Assembly (NCBI GenBank): GCA_021904315.1
Contig: CM038908.1
Coordinates: forward strand, 36,074,001 to 36,138,000
Direction: 5' to 3'
Source of the DNA: Sphagnum magellanicum
Lineage: Eukaryota > Streptophyta > Sphagnopsida > Sphagnales > Sphagnaceae
DNA length: 64,000 nucleotides
The notes below the pieces were generated by a model. The model did no database searches. It was not told where the DNA came from and worked only from the letters and a program-made list of their open reading frames with translations. Both the position numbers and the translations under genes were made by a program. Shown piece by piece: positions 1 through 12,289 of the stretch (position 1 is the first letter of the stretch; each line of letters begins with the position of its first letter).

Positions 1-540
1 ATATGTCTTTTCAAAGTTGTGACTTTACCATGTTTGTTTTTCAACACCATAATCATGAATAATTTTTTTATCAATTTTTATCTCATTTTTCCTCAATTGA
101 ATTTTAAATTTTATTCAATGCACTTGAATTAAAATAAAATATTTTTTTTCATAATTTTATAAAGTTAAATTTTATTTATCTAAAGAAATTGAACCTATTT
201 ACGATGAGATAACACCCCCAATTCAAGTTCTAATTTGATTTTTTGAGAAGAGGTTGGTTGAAAAATTACCTGGTACCAATTTTATTTCTACCAATTTTTG
301 CATTGTTCATACCTGAATAATAATACAATAATTTTGACACATAAAAGGGAATTTTTCGAAAAAAACTTTGTATACCACGGTGTGAAACCTCTCTATCCCA
401 TGTGGATTTGCACATAAAATGGTCTATAGCCACATTTGGCTAAATGCATGATTGCCAGTTTTGGCTACATCACAAAATTGAAATTTAAAAAAAAAAGAAA
501 AAAAAAACCGCTGATTGGTCGGTAGTTACTTACCTAGGAG
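1..540. other. AT-rich intergenic DNA
   Basis: No gene is visible. The stretch is mostly A and T with homopolymer runs. The only structured item is an imperfect copy of the palindrome AGCCAAATTTGGCT near 426-440, which recurs near 21.75 and 44.71 kb. An inverted CCAAT-type pentamer (ATTGG) lies near 513, just before the CpG-rich stretch that follows. Confidence 0.6.
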
Positions 541-1095
541 GTTAGCTAACCGTCGTTGTTAGCTAGTGGAACTGAATGGAAAACTGTTCCTCATCCGTCT
601 TCCATCCATCCCTCGTACGATGTTTTGGTGCAAAGAAACGGCAGGGGTAGAACGGAAGGGTGGGGGGGGAGGTGTACGTGGCAGACCGGCGCGTGGGAAG
701 AATGCGCCATCACGGCGGCGGACGACGCGCCGTGTGTTTTGCCGATCCTGACGGAACGCAACCACGTGTCGTACATGCAGCAGAGTGTACAGCTTCGTTA
801 ACGGTAGCCGTCCCTTTCTTCCTTAGTGACCGTTTCGCGCCGCCCGACCACACTCTCCACCTGGTCAGTCCACAGTCGACACACGCCACACGCACTCAGA
901 CAGTCAGGCAGACACACTCCCCCCCACCGACTTCCTTCAAAAGCGAGAGTCAGTCGGCTCTGTTGTGCCTGACAAACCTTTCATTCCCTCTTTTTTCATC
1001 CATTTTCACCCTATTTCATCTGTTTCAGCCTTGCCCGCTGCTGCAGCCTACTAAGGATTTTCTTTGTCCCAAGCCTCAGTGGTTTTTCCGGTGAC
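541..1095 (+). promoter_or_regulatory. CpG-rich island, possible promoter and leader without an identified gene
   Basis: Base composition changes sharply: CpG dinucleotides are frequent here and scarce around it. A G-box core CACGTG lies near 762, and the 3' half becomes a C/T-rich tract like a plant 5' leader. A 144-codon open frame starting at a GTG (660-1094) crosses the island, but its composition is low-complexity and matches no family I know. I read this as the promoter and untranslated leader of an unidentified transcript, or as the relic of a lost gene. Direction is uncertain; the C/T-rich tract suggests plus. Confidence 0.4.
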
Positions 1096-1347
1096 AAAAA
1101 TATTTTGAAAAAAAATAAAAAATCCTGTAGAAATTTCCTTCTATAGTAAATAAAAATTTTAAAATCTTAAATTTTTCGTAAAAAATCAAAAATCGCCCAT
1201 TATTTCCCCAACAAATATTATTTTAGCCATTGATCCAAGGCCATCCCTTTTCATTCAGCCTTGTTTTGATTGTCAAAATTTCCTCCAAAAAATGAAATAA
1301 AATAATAAAAACAATAAAAATGAGTTCATGTTTTAAGATTTCAACTA

Positions 1348-1457
1348 CTATGGATGGATGATCACCACTTTGGCAAAATCTTCCTATGGATGGATGATCA
1401 CCACTTTGATTAAATCTTCCTATGGATGGATGATCATCACTTTGGCTACATCTTCCT
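1348..1457. repeat. 36-bp tandem repeat, three copies
   Basis: Units begin CTATGGATGGATGATCA at 1348, 1384 and 1420, a constant spacing of 36 bp. A degenerate tail with CACTTTGGCTACATCTTCC continues to about 1490. The phrase TTTGGCTACAT also occurs near the palindrome site at 21.8 kb. Confidence 0.85.
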
Positions 1458-1897
1458 CACTTTGGCTCACCAATGGATGACTCTTACTTTGTCTGCATGA
1501 CACAAAAAAGAAACCCATTAAGAAGACATTGGCCCTTTTGCTTTTGATTTTGATCCAAGCATGCTTGTCACATGTGCCATTCATTGTAGGCTAGTACAAA
1601 TATAGAAAGGAGATGGGGGTGATGCCAACAATGGTGGGTGGGGTTTTCTAAGTTGATTCAAAATTGTAGAGAACAACATGAGCAGAAAAAAGCAAAAGAA
1701 GAAGAATATGAGAGAGAGTTAGTTAAAGTGTAAGGTACCCAAAACCCTAAATAGAACTTGCTTGGGGTACTTACTAGCCCAGGCCAAAAAATGGTTACCC
1801 ACTGACAAAACAGTTTTAGGAATGAAATTTCATGAGCTCCAACATGCCCAAGAGGAGGAGGGCCCACTTTTCTTCTTTATTTTTTTTTTCACCTCCT

Positions 1898-1941
1898 TGG
1901 GGTAGGGTGGGGGAGGGAGGGAGGGAGGGAGGGGGGGGGGG
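1898..1941. repeat. G-rich tract, G-quadruplex candidate
   Basis: The plus strand carries at least seven runs of three or more G separated by one or two bases, ending in a run of about eleven. This satisfies the usual four-run rule for an intramolecular G-quadruplex. Confidence 0.7.
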
Positions 1942-2879
1942 AACCCATGTTCCCATCAAGTTCCCATGTATGTTCCCAGTGTGTTCCCCAAGCACCCATG
2001 TGCTCTCAGAGCTGTTCCCAACTAGCATTGCACTTTGTCTCATATTCCTTTTGCCCATAATTCTAAAATCCTTGTAGCATCATATATATATATAGCTAGA
2101 CAAAAAAGGAAAGGCTACAAGCTCTTCTATTATGGAAGTGTTGCTTGTGTGAGATTTTTTGGGTGATGGGCCAATCAAAGAGGCCCATGACTAATTAATT
2201 AATTAATTATTTTATTTAATTTAAATATAATTAAAATAATATCAGAAAATAAAATAATATTTTGGACATACCCCCCACATCTATCTAAATACAACTGCTT
2301 GTAAGAGGTGTACACTTTGACACCCCCCAAGTTCATCCCTCAAAGCTTGCTTGATGGTTCTGGTGGGTTGCTACTGCAAAAGTAGAGTAGTAGTACTACT
2401 ACTAGGGCTAGGTACTTCTTCAGTAACCTGGCAATGCTCATCAGCACCAGCATGAAGGCAAAAAAATGGCATGCACACTTTCCCTTTGTTCCAGATCAGG
2501 AACTTTTTATGAACAAAATACCCATCAATCAAGAGTCCTGGGTATTGTGGCAGAGAGACTAGGCTAAGTAGCTACTTCGTTAACCTGGCATGATCATCAC
2601 CATGATGATGATCTTCATCATCAACAAGTCCGATTGGAGGTTAGCCATGCCACATGGGAGGTTGTTTGGTTTCTTCTCACCTGAACTTTGCAGCTTTGTG
2701 TTTGTATATACGGCTTCGTCTTCATGATGTATGTAAGTAAGGAAGTAAGTAAAGTAGGTAAGTAAGCACCTGGTTGATTAACTTTCTTGTTGCTTGTTCA
2801 GATGTGTGCTTTTTCAGGCACCTTTTGCTGCTGAGAAAATATCCACCAGCAGCTGTGGAGGTGAGCCTCGCCCCTTAAC

Positions 2880-3221
2880 ATGCAGACAATACAACAGCTT
2901 GATCTGAATCACCATAACACCAATGATCTTGTGGATGATCATTGCAACCACTTTTTTTCCATTCTAAAAGGTACCCACATACTACAAGACAGTGCTGGAC
3001 TGAGATTTATGTTTCTGTTATACAATCAATTCATTATGGAGACCAAAAATTCTTCTGCACTTTGTTGCATGTACTTCCCACCCGGTGGCAACACGAGGTT
3101 CATGCAATGGGATAAAGTTATTTTGTTGAACTGTAACAACTTGTTCATCCTTGGCTTTGGCGAATCTCTGAAAGGAATCAAAGTTAGTGGCAAAGAAGCA
3201 AAATTCCGGGCATTGAAGTGA
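2880..3221 (+). other. Unassigned 113-codon ORF
   Basis: An ATG-started frame of 113 codons lies just after the strong donor-like site at 2861/2862. Amino-acid composition is mixed rather than low-complexity, but I recognise no domain, signal peptide or membrane segment, and no Kozak-like context. In AT-rich plant DNA a chance ORF of this length is possible. It is listed because it directly follows exon-like splice signals. Confidence 0.15.
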
Positions 3222-5870
3222 AGATTCATTTGCTGGCCATTAAGCATTTCACCAGCTTCATGGAATTTCATTTGGGTTTTTATTGTATTAGAGCACCTCT
3301 AGCAACATGTAATGAGTGTGGAGCTAATGGTAAATCTTGAATACATTGGTTGAAGAGTGCTAAACTGCAATCCCAATGGTAAGCTCTAATGAGTCCACTC
3401 AACAAAACCTTTCAAGCTCAACATTTTGTGTGCAAGATACTTAGCTCAACAAAGCTCCATGCAAACAAGTCAATGTCATCTATATGGCCACTCCGAGCTC
3501 CTACCTCAACTACTATGTAGTTATTTTATGTTGGGGGAAGCTACTAAAATGCAAAAAGGTTGCAACTTGAATTAGAAGAACCTTTTGCTAAGGCTAACTA
3601 GGCCTCACTAGTAGTTATGCTACCCTATTCATCAAGCTACGTATTGTTTCATACTCGGTTTGTTAGCAAGCATTTCTTATGTTTGCCACTTTCAATTTTT
3701 AATTTGTTAACCTTAAATACAATGCACTATTAAAACTATTATTACAACATATCCATCCATTCGTGATATGTGGGGTCTACGAGTGTCTACCATATCCAAA
3801 TAATGTGCAAGTTAGTTCCCCATCCTTACCCAAAAACATGAAATAGTGGATAGTGTACAATGAGGATCAATTAGATGCCACCACACGAGCCAATCATTAT
3901 GAGTAATGAAACAAATTCAATCATATTCCTTTACACTCCCCTTTTGTAAAGCATTACATATCATGTTTGTATTTACATGTCCAAATTAAGTTTCACTTTA
4001 TTCAAAGCTTGAACTTCATCCAAATTAATCTCCAAGCTTAATTTTGCATTATTAAAAGTTTGAACTTCACGCAAAGTATTGTTTGAAAGTTGTTATAATG
4101 TTGTTGGTGGATTTATTCTAAACTTTCTAGTGACATTTTATATACACCTTGGTAACTTGATGGAATTTTATGTGGATTTTTTTATTGTATTAAGCAATTT
4201 GTGTTAAGAGAACAATATTCCAAGATATGATATGTGGATATTCTTATGAGTGGTGAAAATTGTAAGCAAACACACTAATGAATTATTTCAAGGATATTAC
4301 AACTAATGGAAGCTACCAAATGTGGTATCGTTTGCCTAATTATTTTGTGACCATAAGTTATTGTTAATGTCAGTCAATAAATCAACTAAAGATTTAACCA
4401 ATACCATCTACAAGTTCCATCAATTTCACAAATTTGAAAATTTAAAAACAAATAGAGTACAAGATTTGAAAATCAAATGAAAAAGTAATTGGTTATATTT
4501 TGAAATATTATTACCCCAAAAAAGAAATCATGAAAATAATTAGCCAAATCAATTTTTGTTTAGTGTGTTCAGGGCTTCAAGATTTTGTTAAAGTTGAAAG
4601 TTGCATGGGCAATTTGTTTCAATGAGGGTTAAATAAGTAACTCCCAAGTTGCATTGACTTCAAAAGGAAAATTGAGCATGGGATACTACCCAAAATACAA
4701 ACATATTACCAAATGGCAACTTGTTTGTTGACATTATACATTGTTTTTTCAACCAAGAAAGTCATAAATGGTAAAGGTGTCCTAGCAAATCCATGTTTCA
4801 ACAAGATCAATTGTGTGATTACAATTGATCGATAAATTGCATTATATAAGTATTTGATGTTAACATTATTTATCACAATATCACAACACATTAACATGAA
4901 TTGCTAACATGAATTGTTAACAAGTCTAAAAAGTATACTTGAATGCATGTTGCAACATGTAATTCTTCAATATTATGCAACAAAATCAAATTGATCATTG
5001 AAATAAATCATTTTCATAAATTCAATGTATTAGGGTTGTGGGTTATAATTTGTTAATATGTACCAAAACAATTGTAACCATTGCTTAATTTTGTGTTTTT
5101 AACATTTTTGAAAAAAATTATAAATGAAATTTCTTTAATACAATTTTATTTTTAATGTTTTGGTTTACATTCTTGAAGTTTTGAAATCAATTTAAGCAAT
5201 GAAAAATGTTCAATTTTTTTTGAAATGTAATGTTTTTAAGTAGAAAAACACTACTACAACTTTTTGAAAATATTTCAAAATAAAACATTGTCAGAAATTT
5301 CTTAAAACAAACATTAACATCATAGTAAAATGAATATTCTAAAAAAAATTGAAAAAAAATTCCAAGATTTTTCCAAATAAAAAATATATTAAAAAAATTA
5401 GTAAGCAAATGCCTTTGGCTCATTACAATGTGTTTGGACGCCCCATGATTTTCCATTCATTGTTTTTGCAAATACCTATCACATACAACATCCAATAGTA
5501 ATTTGTTAAGGTAAAAAATTACATTAATAGGAGCCAATAGTGTGTCATTATGATTAATCTTGATAAGATGATGTGGTAGCATATGATTACTTGTTTTTGA
5601 AACAACGTGTTTAGATAATGGTTTTTCCATTATGTTGAAAAATAATTAAATATGGGTTTCAAAACATGTTACAATGTATTTTATATTCATTGAATAATTT
5701 TAAAACTTATCTATATGTTTATATAAAGATTGGTTTTGTTCAAATTGATTCCTATTAGAGTGTTTTTATTCATTAACATCATCACCAACATCATCATGGA
5801 TGAAGTTCATTCATGAATGTTCACTTTTTATTCACAAATAAAATTCATTTGTTATCCATTCATAATGTCA
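3222..5870. other. AT-rich intergenic DNA, no gene seen
   Basis: Reading frames are short and stop-rich on both strands. The sequence TTAGAGCACCTCTAGC near 3289 resembles one end of the MITE family whose intact member lies at 54.3 kb, but no partner end is visible. The rest shows no recognisable feature. Confidence 0.6.
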
Positions 5871-5877
5871 CTATCAC

Positions 5878-6115
5878 AAACTTCCCCTCACCATGCATCT
5901 ATGCCTTTACAACACTTTAACAATGTGTTTAAGTGTTAATTAAATGTTAATAAATTATTGACATAATGTTATTATGCATTGTAACACAATGTTTGATCAT
6001 CACAATGTGTTACAATGCAATCACAACATCACATTAATGATTATATCAACACTTACACTTAACCTTCAACACATTGTCAAAGTGTTGTAAAAGCATTAGA
6101 CCTTGTAGAGGGGCA
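5878..6115. repeat. Long near-perfect palindrome (foldback, ~238 bp)
   Basis: The two halves are reverse complements around a TGATCA centre at 5994-5999, with essentially no spacer. The left half contains TTTACAACACTTTAACAATG and the right half carries its complement near 6070-6092 with few mismatches. Inner (TGCATTGTAACAC) and outer (AAACTTCCCCT) parts also pair. This could be a foldback MITE, a palindromised transposon end, or a source of hairpin small RNAs. No coding content. Confidence 0.85.
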
Positions 6116-7290
6116 AGTTTACGGCATGGTTAAAAAGGTGGGGTGTAGTCACAAAATAATGACCCACACCCACTTCTTTAGTATTTTTTTTTTAAAAATG
6201 GATGAATGAGTTAAAATGGCATACATGACAAAATTTGATTGGACTGCAAAAGAAATATTCTTAACATAATTTTAATCAAATCAACAAAAAAATAAAAAGA
6301 TCTAATAAGGTGGTACAATTTACTATAATGTAGAAATATGTATGTATAAAATTTTTATCATAAATATGTTATTTTCAAATCATTTCAAGTATTTTTAAAA
6401 ATATTCTTTAAGTAATGAAAACATTGTTTACATTGTTTTAAAAATGTATTTGCATATTTTATTTTCATCAAATTCATTTCAAATTTAACAAAATATTCCC
6501 ATAATATATTATAAACATTTTTCTAAAACATTTTCAACATTAAATTTATTTATAATATAAAAATGTGAAAAATTAAATAATGGTTTCAATTTTTGTGGGT
6601 CATTATATTGTGATTACATTCAATCTTGTCAAGAACAAAACAAAGATATAATTTGAAAAAGATTATATGAACTTGGAATGAACAGTAATTAATGACTTTA
6701 TGGTGTGAATAAATCATGATGTAGGTTAAACATAAAATGAACTTAAAGTATAAAGGCCATAATTTGCCTTAACAAAATTAAGGGGTGATGCCTTCATGAC
6801 TATTATTTATATTATTCAATGGAACATTTTCAAAATAAATTAACATTTTAGAAAAAAATTCAATTAAATTTAAAATAATTTTTTATTGTATAACCTTTAG
6901 AATTTGCCCTAATCACATTTTCTATAAACTTTTGCCAACTGTTTTTTAATAAGTTTGTGTTATCTTCATCTTTTAGAAAATTTCATCAATTATATCTTTT
7001 AGAAACTTTGATCAACTATTCCTTTAGAAACTAACTAAATATTTTAAAACAATTTAAACATATTCCTTGATGATTTTGATTTATTGATGTCCATGACAAA
7101 TGCCCAAGAAAGTTCCTTGATTTGACAACATGGATGAAGTTAACATTTTTTATGTTGTACCAATTTGATAATCATTTGAAACATAAAAGTCATTTCAATA
7201 ATTCCAAGCTAATTGAATAAATTATGCACAAATATTGAAATAAATTAAAATAAATTAGATGTTATCAAAAACCTTAAAATAGGCTTTGGA
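6116..7290. other. AT-rich intergenic DNA
   Basis: No ORF of note. The last part probably contains very decayed sequence from between the integrase and reverse transcriptase of the copia element that follows, but I could not align any integrase motif. Confidence 0.5.
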
Positions 7291-7299
7291 ATAAAAAGA

Positions 7300-8870
7300 T
7301 GTTAATCAATGGCATGATGTTGCATTAAAAAAATTAATTCAACCTAAACAAGATTACCTCCCAGTAGACATGTTATTGTTTGTAGATGGGTTTTTCATTT
7401 AAAATTTAAAGTGGATGATCAAAACAACAAACAAAAGGCTTGTTTAATATTAAAAGCCTACTATCAAGTTTCAGGTATTGATTATATTCAAACTTTTTCA
7501 TCAATAGTAAAATTAAATTCCATCAAAAAATTTATGGCCCTTGTGGTTAAATTTGATTTTGAGGTCCATTGAATGGTTGTAAAAACTACCTTTGTAAATG
7601 GTGATATGAAGAAGAGATATGATATATAAAACAACCCAAGGGTTTCATATAAATAGGCAAGGATAATCTTGTTTATAAACTAAATAAAAGCTTGTCAGAC
7701 TTAGACAAAGTTTGTGAGTTGATTGGTATGCCTGCATAAACATTTATTTACTACAAAATAGTTTTGGGTAAAATATGGTAGACACAAATGTGTATGTCAA
7801 AAGAATGGGAACATGATTTGTGGCCATAACATTATATATAGGTGATTATATTATAGTTGCAAATGATTGTATAATATTATTATCACAAACAAATGCATTA
7901 CTTGAGTAGAATTTGAAATGAATGATATGGGGGAAATAATTTTTTGTCTTGCTATTCCTATTAAAAGAAATTGTCAACTTTGTATTGTGGAGCAACATTA
8001 ATTTTAAAACATAAATGATGTATTAAAGAGATATGGCATGGAAAGTTTTAAACCAATTTCCATTTCATTTGAATTTGGAATTAACTAAAAACCAGTCTCT
8101 TAATCTATAAGAACAAAAGTGGAAATTGTTGAGATTCCTTATAAATCAAGGGTTGGGAACTTTGATGTATGTAGTGGTTTGTACACACATGATCAAACAC
8201 TGTTTACGTCGTGGGAATTGTATCACAATACTTCTAGAATTGTTCAGTGCTTTGTTATAAAAAGGATCATGTGTTTTCTTAAGGGAACTTCCAATCATGG
8301 GTTGTTATACAAAGGGAGACCAAATCAAAAGTCTTTTACCAAAAATTAATATAACACGTCATGGGTATTATAATGTGAATTGGGCTAGTGATATTGACAT
8401 AAAAAAATCTACATTTGGATATGTTTTTATTTTATCTTTAAAAGTTGCAAGTTGGACCCAAAAAAGGAAAACAACAATTGTTTAGATTTCTTCTTGAAAT
8501 AAAACACATGGCGTATATATTAGCAACAAAAGAAGTAATTTGGTTAGGACAATTATTATTTGACCTAGGAAATAAACAAATTGAGTCTTTAATCATTCAT
8601 GGGGATAATCAAAGTGTTATTGCACTTGCTAAAAATTTGAAATTCCATTTGCATTCCAAACACATGGAGTTGCATTTTCATTTTATACAAATCCAAAATA
8701 TATTTTGAAAAAATCCAATTAAAATATCAGTCTATTGAAAACATGGTTGTTGACATCTTAGTTAAAAGTTTACCAAAAGAAAAACATGAACATTACACCA
8801 TGAAAGTTGTTGTGTTTTTCTCACATATTGATTTAAAATCAAAACTTATCATAATTTAGTGGGAGTGTTA
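7300..8870 (+). mobile_element. Degenerate Ty1/copia retrotransposon, reverse transcriptase and RNase H remnant
   Basis: Conceptual translation, with several frame changes and stops, follows the copia pol order. The reverse transcriptase start (RWVFHLKFKVDD) is near 7378, then a GIDYIQTFSSIVKLNSIKKF segment near 7480, and a VNGDM segment near 7600. The catalytic site near 7835-7846 reads YIGD where the family has YVDD. A PYKSRVGN...MCFLKGTSNHGLLY segment (8130-8315) leads to RNase H: GYYNVNWASDIDIKKSTFGY (8362-8420) and DNQSVIALAKN with SKHMEL (8605-8670). Expected acidic residues of RT and RNase H are replaced, so it is dead. A purine-rich tract AGTGGGAGTG near 8858-8867 is the expected polypurine tract. 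Gag, protease and integrase are not recognisable. Confidence 0.93.
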
Positions 8871-9010
8871 AATAATAAATTCATATATGTTTAGTAAGAT
8901 GTGAAAAGACACTTAGTTAGGAAGGAACACATATATGTTATCAAGAGCTATGATTCTTGAGCAATATTTTTAAAGATGATGAGTGAAATTTCAAAAAAAT
9001 ATTTTTGGTT
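8866..9010 (+). repeat. Putative start of the copia 3' LTR
   Basis: Immediately after the purine tract the sequence begins TGTTAAATAATAAATTC, as expected for an LTR starting with TG. I could not find the matching 5' LTR upstream or a clear CA end, so the right border is arbitrary. Confidence 0.45.
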
Positions 9011-11150
9011 TATTGCTCGAGAAGATAACTTTACTTTCATGAGTATTTCAATTTTTCAATACGAACAACAAACTTAATGTTGTAGATGTCTTATCACTTG
9101 ACCCTTGGATGAACCTCCCTCTCTTCAAAAGAATGCAAGTTATCTAATGTTCAAACATAGAGAAATAGAAAATAGTTGACTATAACAACTAAAACTAATG
9201 ACAAATTTTTTTCATCTAAGTATTTTGAAATGGCTTAATTTTCATCAATTGATCCATTTGTTATGGAATAATGTCTTTAGATGTAATCTCACAATGTGTT
9301 CAAAATTATATGCTTGAATTTTGAGAATGATTTCATAGATTCATTTCATGCAATGGAATGGTATATTTGAATTCACCTCATCCATTTTTTTGAATGACAA
9401 ATAGTCCACACCTATAGAATTTGAAAAATATGTGGAGGCCACTTTACCTTTAGTATAATTTTCACCTTGGTCCTCAATAGATGATAACACCTTAAGCATA
9501 AGGTTTAACATTTAAAAAAAATATTGAAAATAATTATATTACGTAAAACGTTTTAGCAACCACCAAGATTTTGCGAGGTTTGCAATTTGCATTAGGCTAC
9601 TAGATTAGATTGGTCACTAGGGTTAATACCTTATGGAACATAAAGTCTTAACCTAAAGATAATCACAACAAAATTTTGACTAGGTGAGGACTAGTCACTA
9701 AGGTTAAAAATTAAAACCATAGTTGAACAATTTTTTTGATTTTGTTATAAAACTTTTGATCGTGGACTTTTGAAAAAGATTAAAAGAAAAAAAACTAATA
9801 AAAAATTAAACATTTTTCTTGGGTTTTCGGAAAATGTAAAAAAAAATTCATAAACTAGCAATTTAAGCTAGGTTTTTTCATGAGTTCCTTCATTTTTTTT
9901 TGAAAATTATGGTTTTATGTTAAATTTGATTTTGTGACCTAAAAGGAGAGTTGAAAAATGGAAACAAAAAATGCCATAGTTTGCAATAGGTCACTATTAG
10001 TTCAAATCACTATGAACATGATTAACATATGAAGTTAACATATGAGTGGAATATGTTTTTAAAAATATAAGTGTTTTGTTTGTTTTGGTTTATGTTTTGC
10101 AGGCTCTAGTTGTTCATTTTATGAATGCATGAAGGGAGTGTAAGCATTTGGTTTATTGTCAATTTTTGATGTTGTATGGTGTGTGTTTTTCCTCATATTA
10201 GTTGTGTTTACTTCATCTTAGTGACAAATTCAATGCCTATGATGGATGATTAGTGAAACAAATTCTATTGAAGTTGGAGATGTGATTAGGAAAAAAAGAT
10301 TTAAGGAGGTGGTTTTTGGCTTTTTCAAAGACAAGGAGTTCACTAAGAAAGAGAAGATAAATGTTCTATTTTTTTTGTTATTTGTTTGATGTTTTTGTTA
10401 ATAGAGAAGGTATCTTTGAGATAGATTGTGTTTTCATCCATAAGTAATTAGGTTCTTTGAAAGACTTTCGCTACACATCTAGAGCCTTAAAATCTCTAGA
10501 CAAATTGTCTTAATAAAAACATGGATGTGGTAATGAAGAAATGATGAAAGGTACTAGGGAATGTTGAATAGGAGTAAGGCATTGGTAGGTTGTTTTTGTT
10601 GAAGATTTGACAAAGTTCTATCATGAGCTTGTATATGGGTTGGGGTGTTGAAATGTGTGAAGGTGTGTTTGCTAGTTTTCAAAATCAAGAATGGGATGAT
10701 TAGTGTTCTATTATAGTTTGGGAAGATTTGCTTAAGAATTGAAAGAAAAACATTTATGAAAAATGTCATATTTTGAGAATGTTTTGAGAAAAGAGAATTT
10801 GGAGAAATTATTGTGGAAGTTGTGTTTGATTTTTGATTTTTATGTGAGGAAGGATTATTTGAAAAATTGACTCTATGGGATGTTATACTTGTCAAACCCA
10901 ATGACTCTAAGATGTTGAAAGAAAGAACTCCAAGGAAAGATTTGATCCATCACCACTCACCTCTTGATTAATTTAGATATTACATGATTAAAGCAAAAAA
11001 AAGACTCCATCATCATATTAGTTATTTATGGCTATCTATTTTTCAATATTTATAATTCCATTTTGTTTTTATCTAAATCAAGCGTGTCATCGTCTTTCTT
11101 GGTTTTGTATATAATCCATCATTTTGGCTACAATACTTTGATATTTTATT
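9011..11150. other. AT-rich DNA, no gene seen
   Basis: Neither strand shows a recognisable protein. A 115-codon minus-strand frame (10554-10901) is low-complexity (Asn, Thr, Ser, Phe) and probably fortuitous. The plus strand of 10250-10950 has long but stop-broken frames with lysine- and phenylalanine-rich text, possibly a decayed transposon gene that I cannot assign. Confidence 0.5.
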
Positions 11151-11151
11151 C

Positions 11152-11347
11152 TAAACCCTAAAACTAAACCCTAAACCCATATAAGCTTGGACCCAAGGAC
11201 CTACAAGCTCTTTCTTTGAAAAGGAGAGAACTGCACTACACTAGCTTTAGGACTGCACGAAAGATATGGTCCAACCTCCTAACCCAGAGACAGTACAAAC
11301 AAATGGGTTCTTTTGGAAGCAAAGGGTCTAGGGTTTAGGGTTTAGGG
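11152..11347. repeat. Inverted pair of interstitial telomere-like blocks
   Basis: AAACCCT heptamers (three to four, one imperfect) run from 11152 to 11179, and the opposite orientation TTTAGGG (about three) from 11329 to 11347. The 150 bp between them contain no repeat. Confidence 0.8.
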
Positions 11348-11533
11348 ACCCCCTTTGGTAAATTTGGTACCCATCATGAGGCCAGTAAGGCCAGACGAAG
11401 GCTCATCAAAGGGTCCCATCTGGAGATTCTGTACTTTCCGGTGCCCATGGTGAGGCCTCGAAGGCGGCACCAAAGAGTTTATCTTGAGACCCTTCCATAC
11501 TTGAAGACGCCCCTTGTTTAAAGCCGTGAACCG

Positions 11534-11905
11534 GTGTTGTACGGTTATTTGAATTTTGAAAGAACCACAGGTGGGTGTTGTACGGTTATTTGGATTTTGA
11601 AAGAACCACGGGGTGGGGTTGTACGGTTATTTGAATTTTGAAAGAACCATGGGTGGGTGTTATATGGTTATTTGAATTTTGAAAGAACCGTGGGTTGGTG
11701 TTGTACGGTTATTTGAATTTTGAAAGAACCATGGGTTGGGGTTGTAGGGTTATTTGGATTTTGGAAGAACCACGGGTTGGTGTTGTACGGTTATTTGGAT
11801 TTTGAAAGAACCATGGGCTGGTGTTGTACGGTTATTTGAATTTTGGAAGAACCATGGGCTGGTGTTGTACGGTTATTTGAATTTTGGAAGAACCATGGGT
11901 TTCAG
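11534..11905. repeat. 41-bp minisatellite, nine copies with constant period
   Basis: The core GTACGGTTATTTGAATTTTG followed by GAAAGAACCATGGG recurs with core starts at 11541, 11582, 11623, 11664, 11705, 11746, 11787, 11828 and 11869. The period is exactly 41 bp with no indels, only substitutions. Because 41 is not a multiple of three it is not a coding repeat. Isolated GAAAGAACCATGGG-like pieces continue to about 12100. Two units contain TGGGCT (11814, 11855), the site II type motif. Confidence 0.95.
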
Positions 11906-12203
11906 TTTTTTCAGTATTGCCGAATCCGGGAACTGGCCATTCCGGTTCTTTGAAAAAAAAGTGTTGAAATGAAAGAACCATGGGTCCCAGCTATCTCCAA
12001 GAGCCTATGGTTTTTTAATGAAAGAGTGAGTAAAGAAGGGGTGGTCTTAGGGTCGGTTATTTGGAGAATATCCAAACCTATGAGAGAACCGTGATCCCCC
12101 ACCAGAACCGGTCGTTTGTTGCCCTTAGAATCGTGGATATGAATCTCAGTGGCATTCTATGATAACCGCCGGGGGTCTTTTCCCCCGCGCCCCACACTGC
12201 CGT

Positions 12204-12212
12204 AAACCCTAA
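12204..12212 (+). promoter_or_regulatory. Telo box upstream of NOP16
   Basis: AAACCCTAA lies 78 bp before the NOP16 start codon, in a short GC-rich stretch. In plants a telo box near the transcription start is typical of ribosomal-protein and ribosome-biogenesis genes, which fits the gene that follows. Position and motif are seen; function is inferred. Confidence 0.6.
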
Positions 12213-12289
12213 TGACTGGACTGAAGAAGGGGAGGGAGAGAGAGGGAAAGAGACGGCATTTCCAATACCCTCGTGTGGGTGCGGGAGCG

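Larger units (their letters stand above)
1096..2870. other. Intergenic stretch with simple repeats and one exon-like segment
   Basis: No protein-coding gene is visible. The segment 2819-2861 is bounded by a good acceptor (pyrimidine tract then CAG) and a good donor (GAG before GTGAGC), as an exon would be. The phrase TTCAGTAACCTGGCA near 2419 recurs in altered form near 2578, and an AATT run lies near 2190. The stretch could be the body of a non-coding transcript starting in the CpG-rich island at 0.55-1.1 kb, which I infer only from position. Confidence 0.3.

Noticed and set aside
660..1094. 144-codon frame across the left CpG-rich island
   Set aside because: It begins at GTG, has promoter- and leader-like base composition, and shows no known domain.
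10554..10901. 115-codon minus-strand frame
   Set aside because: Low-complexity Asn/Thr/Ser/Phe text in AT-rich DNA with no motif.
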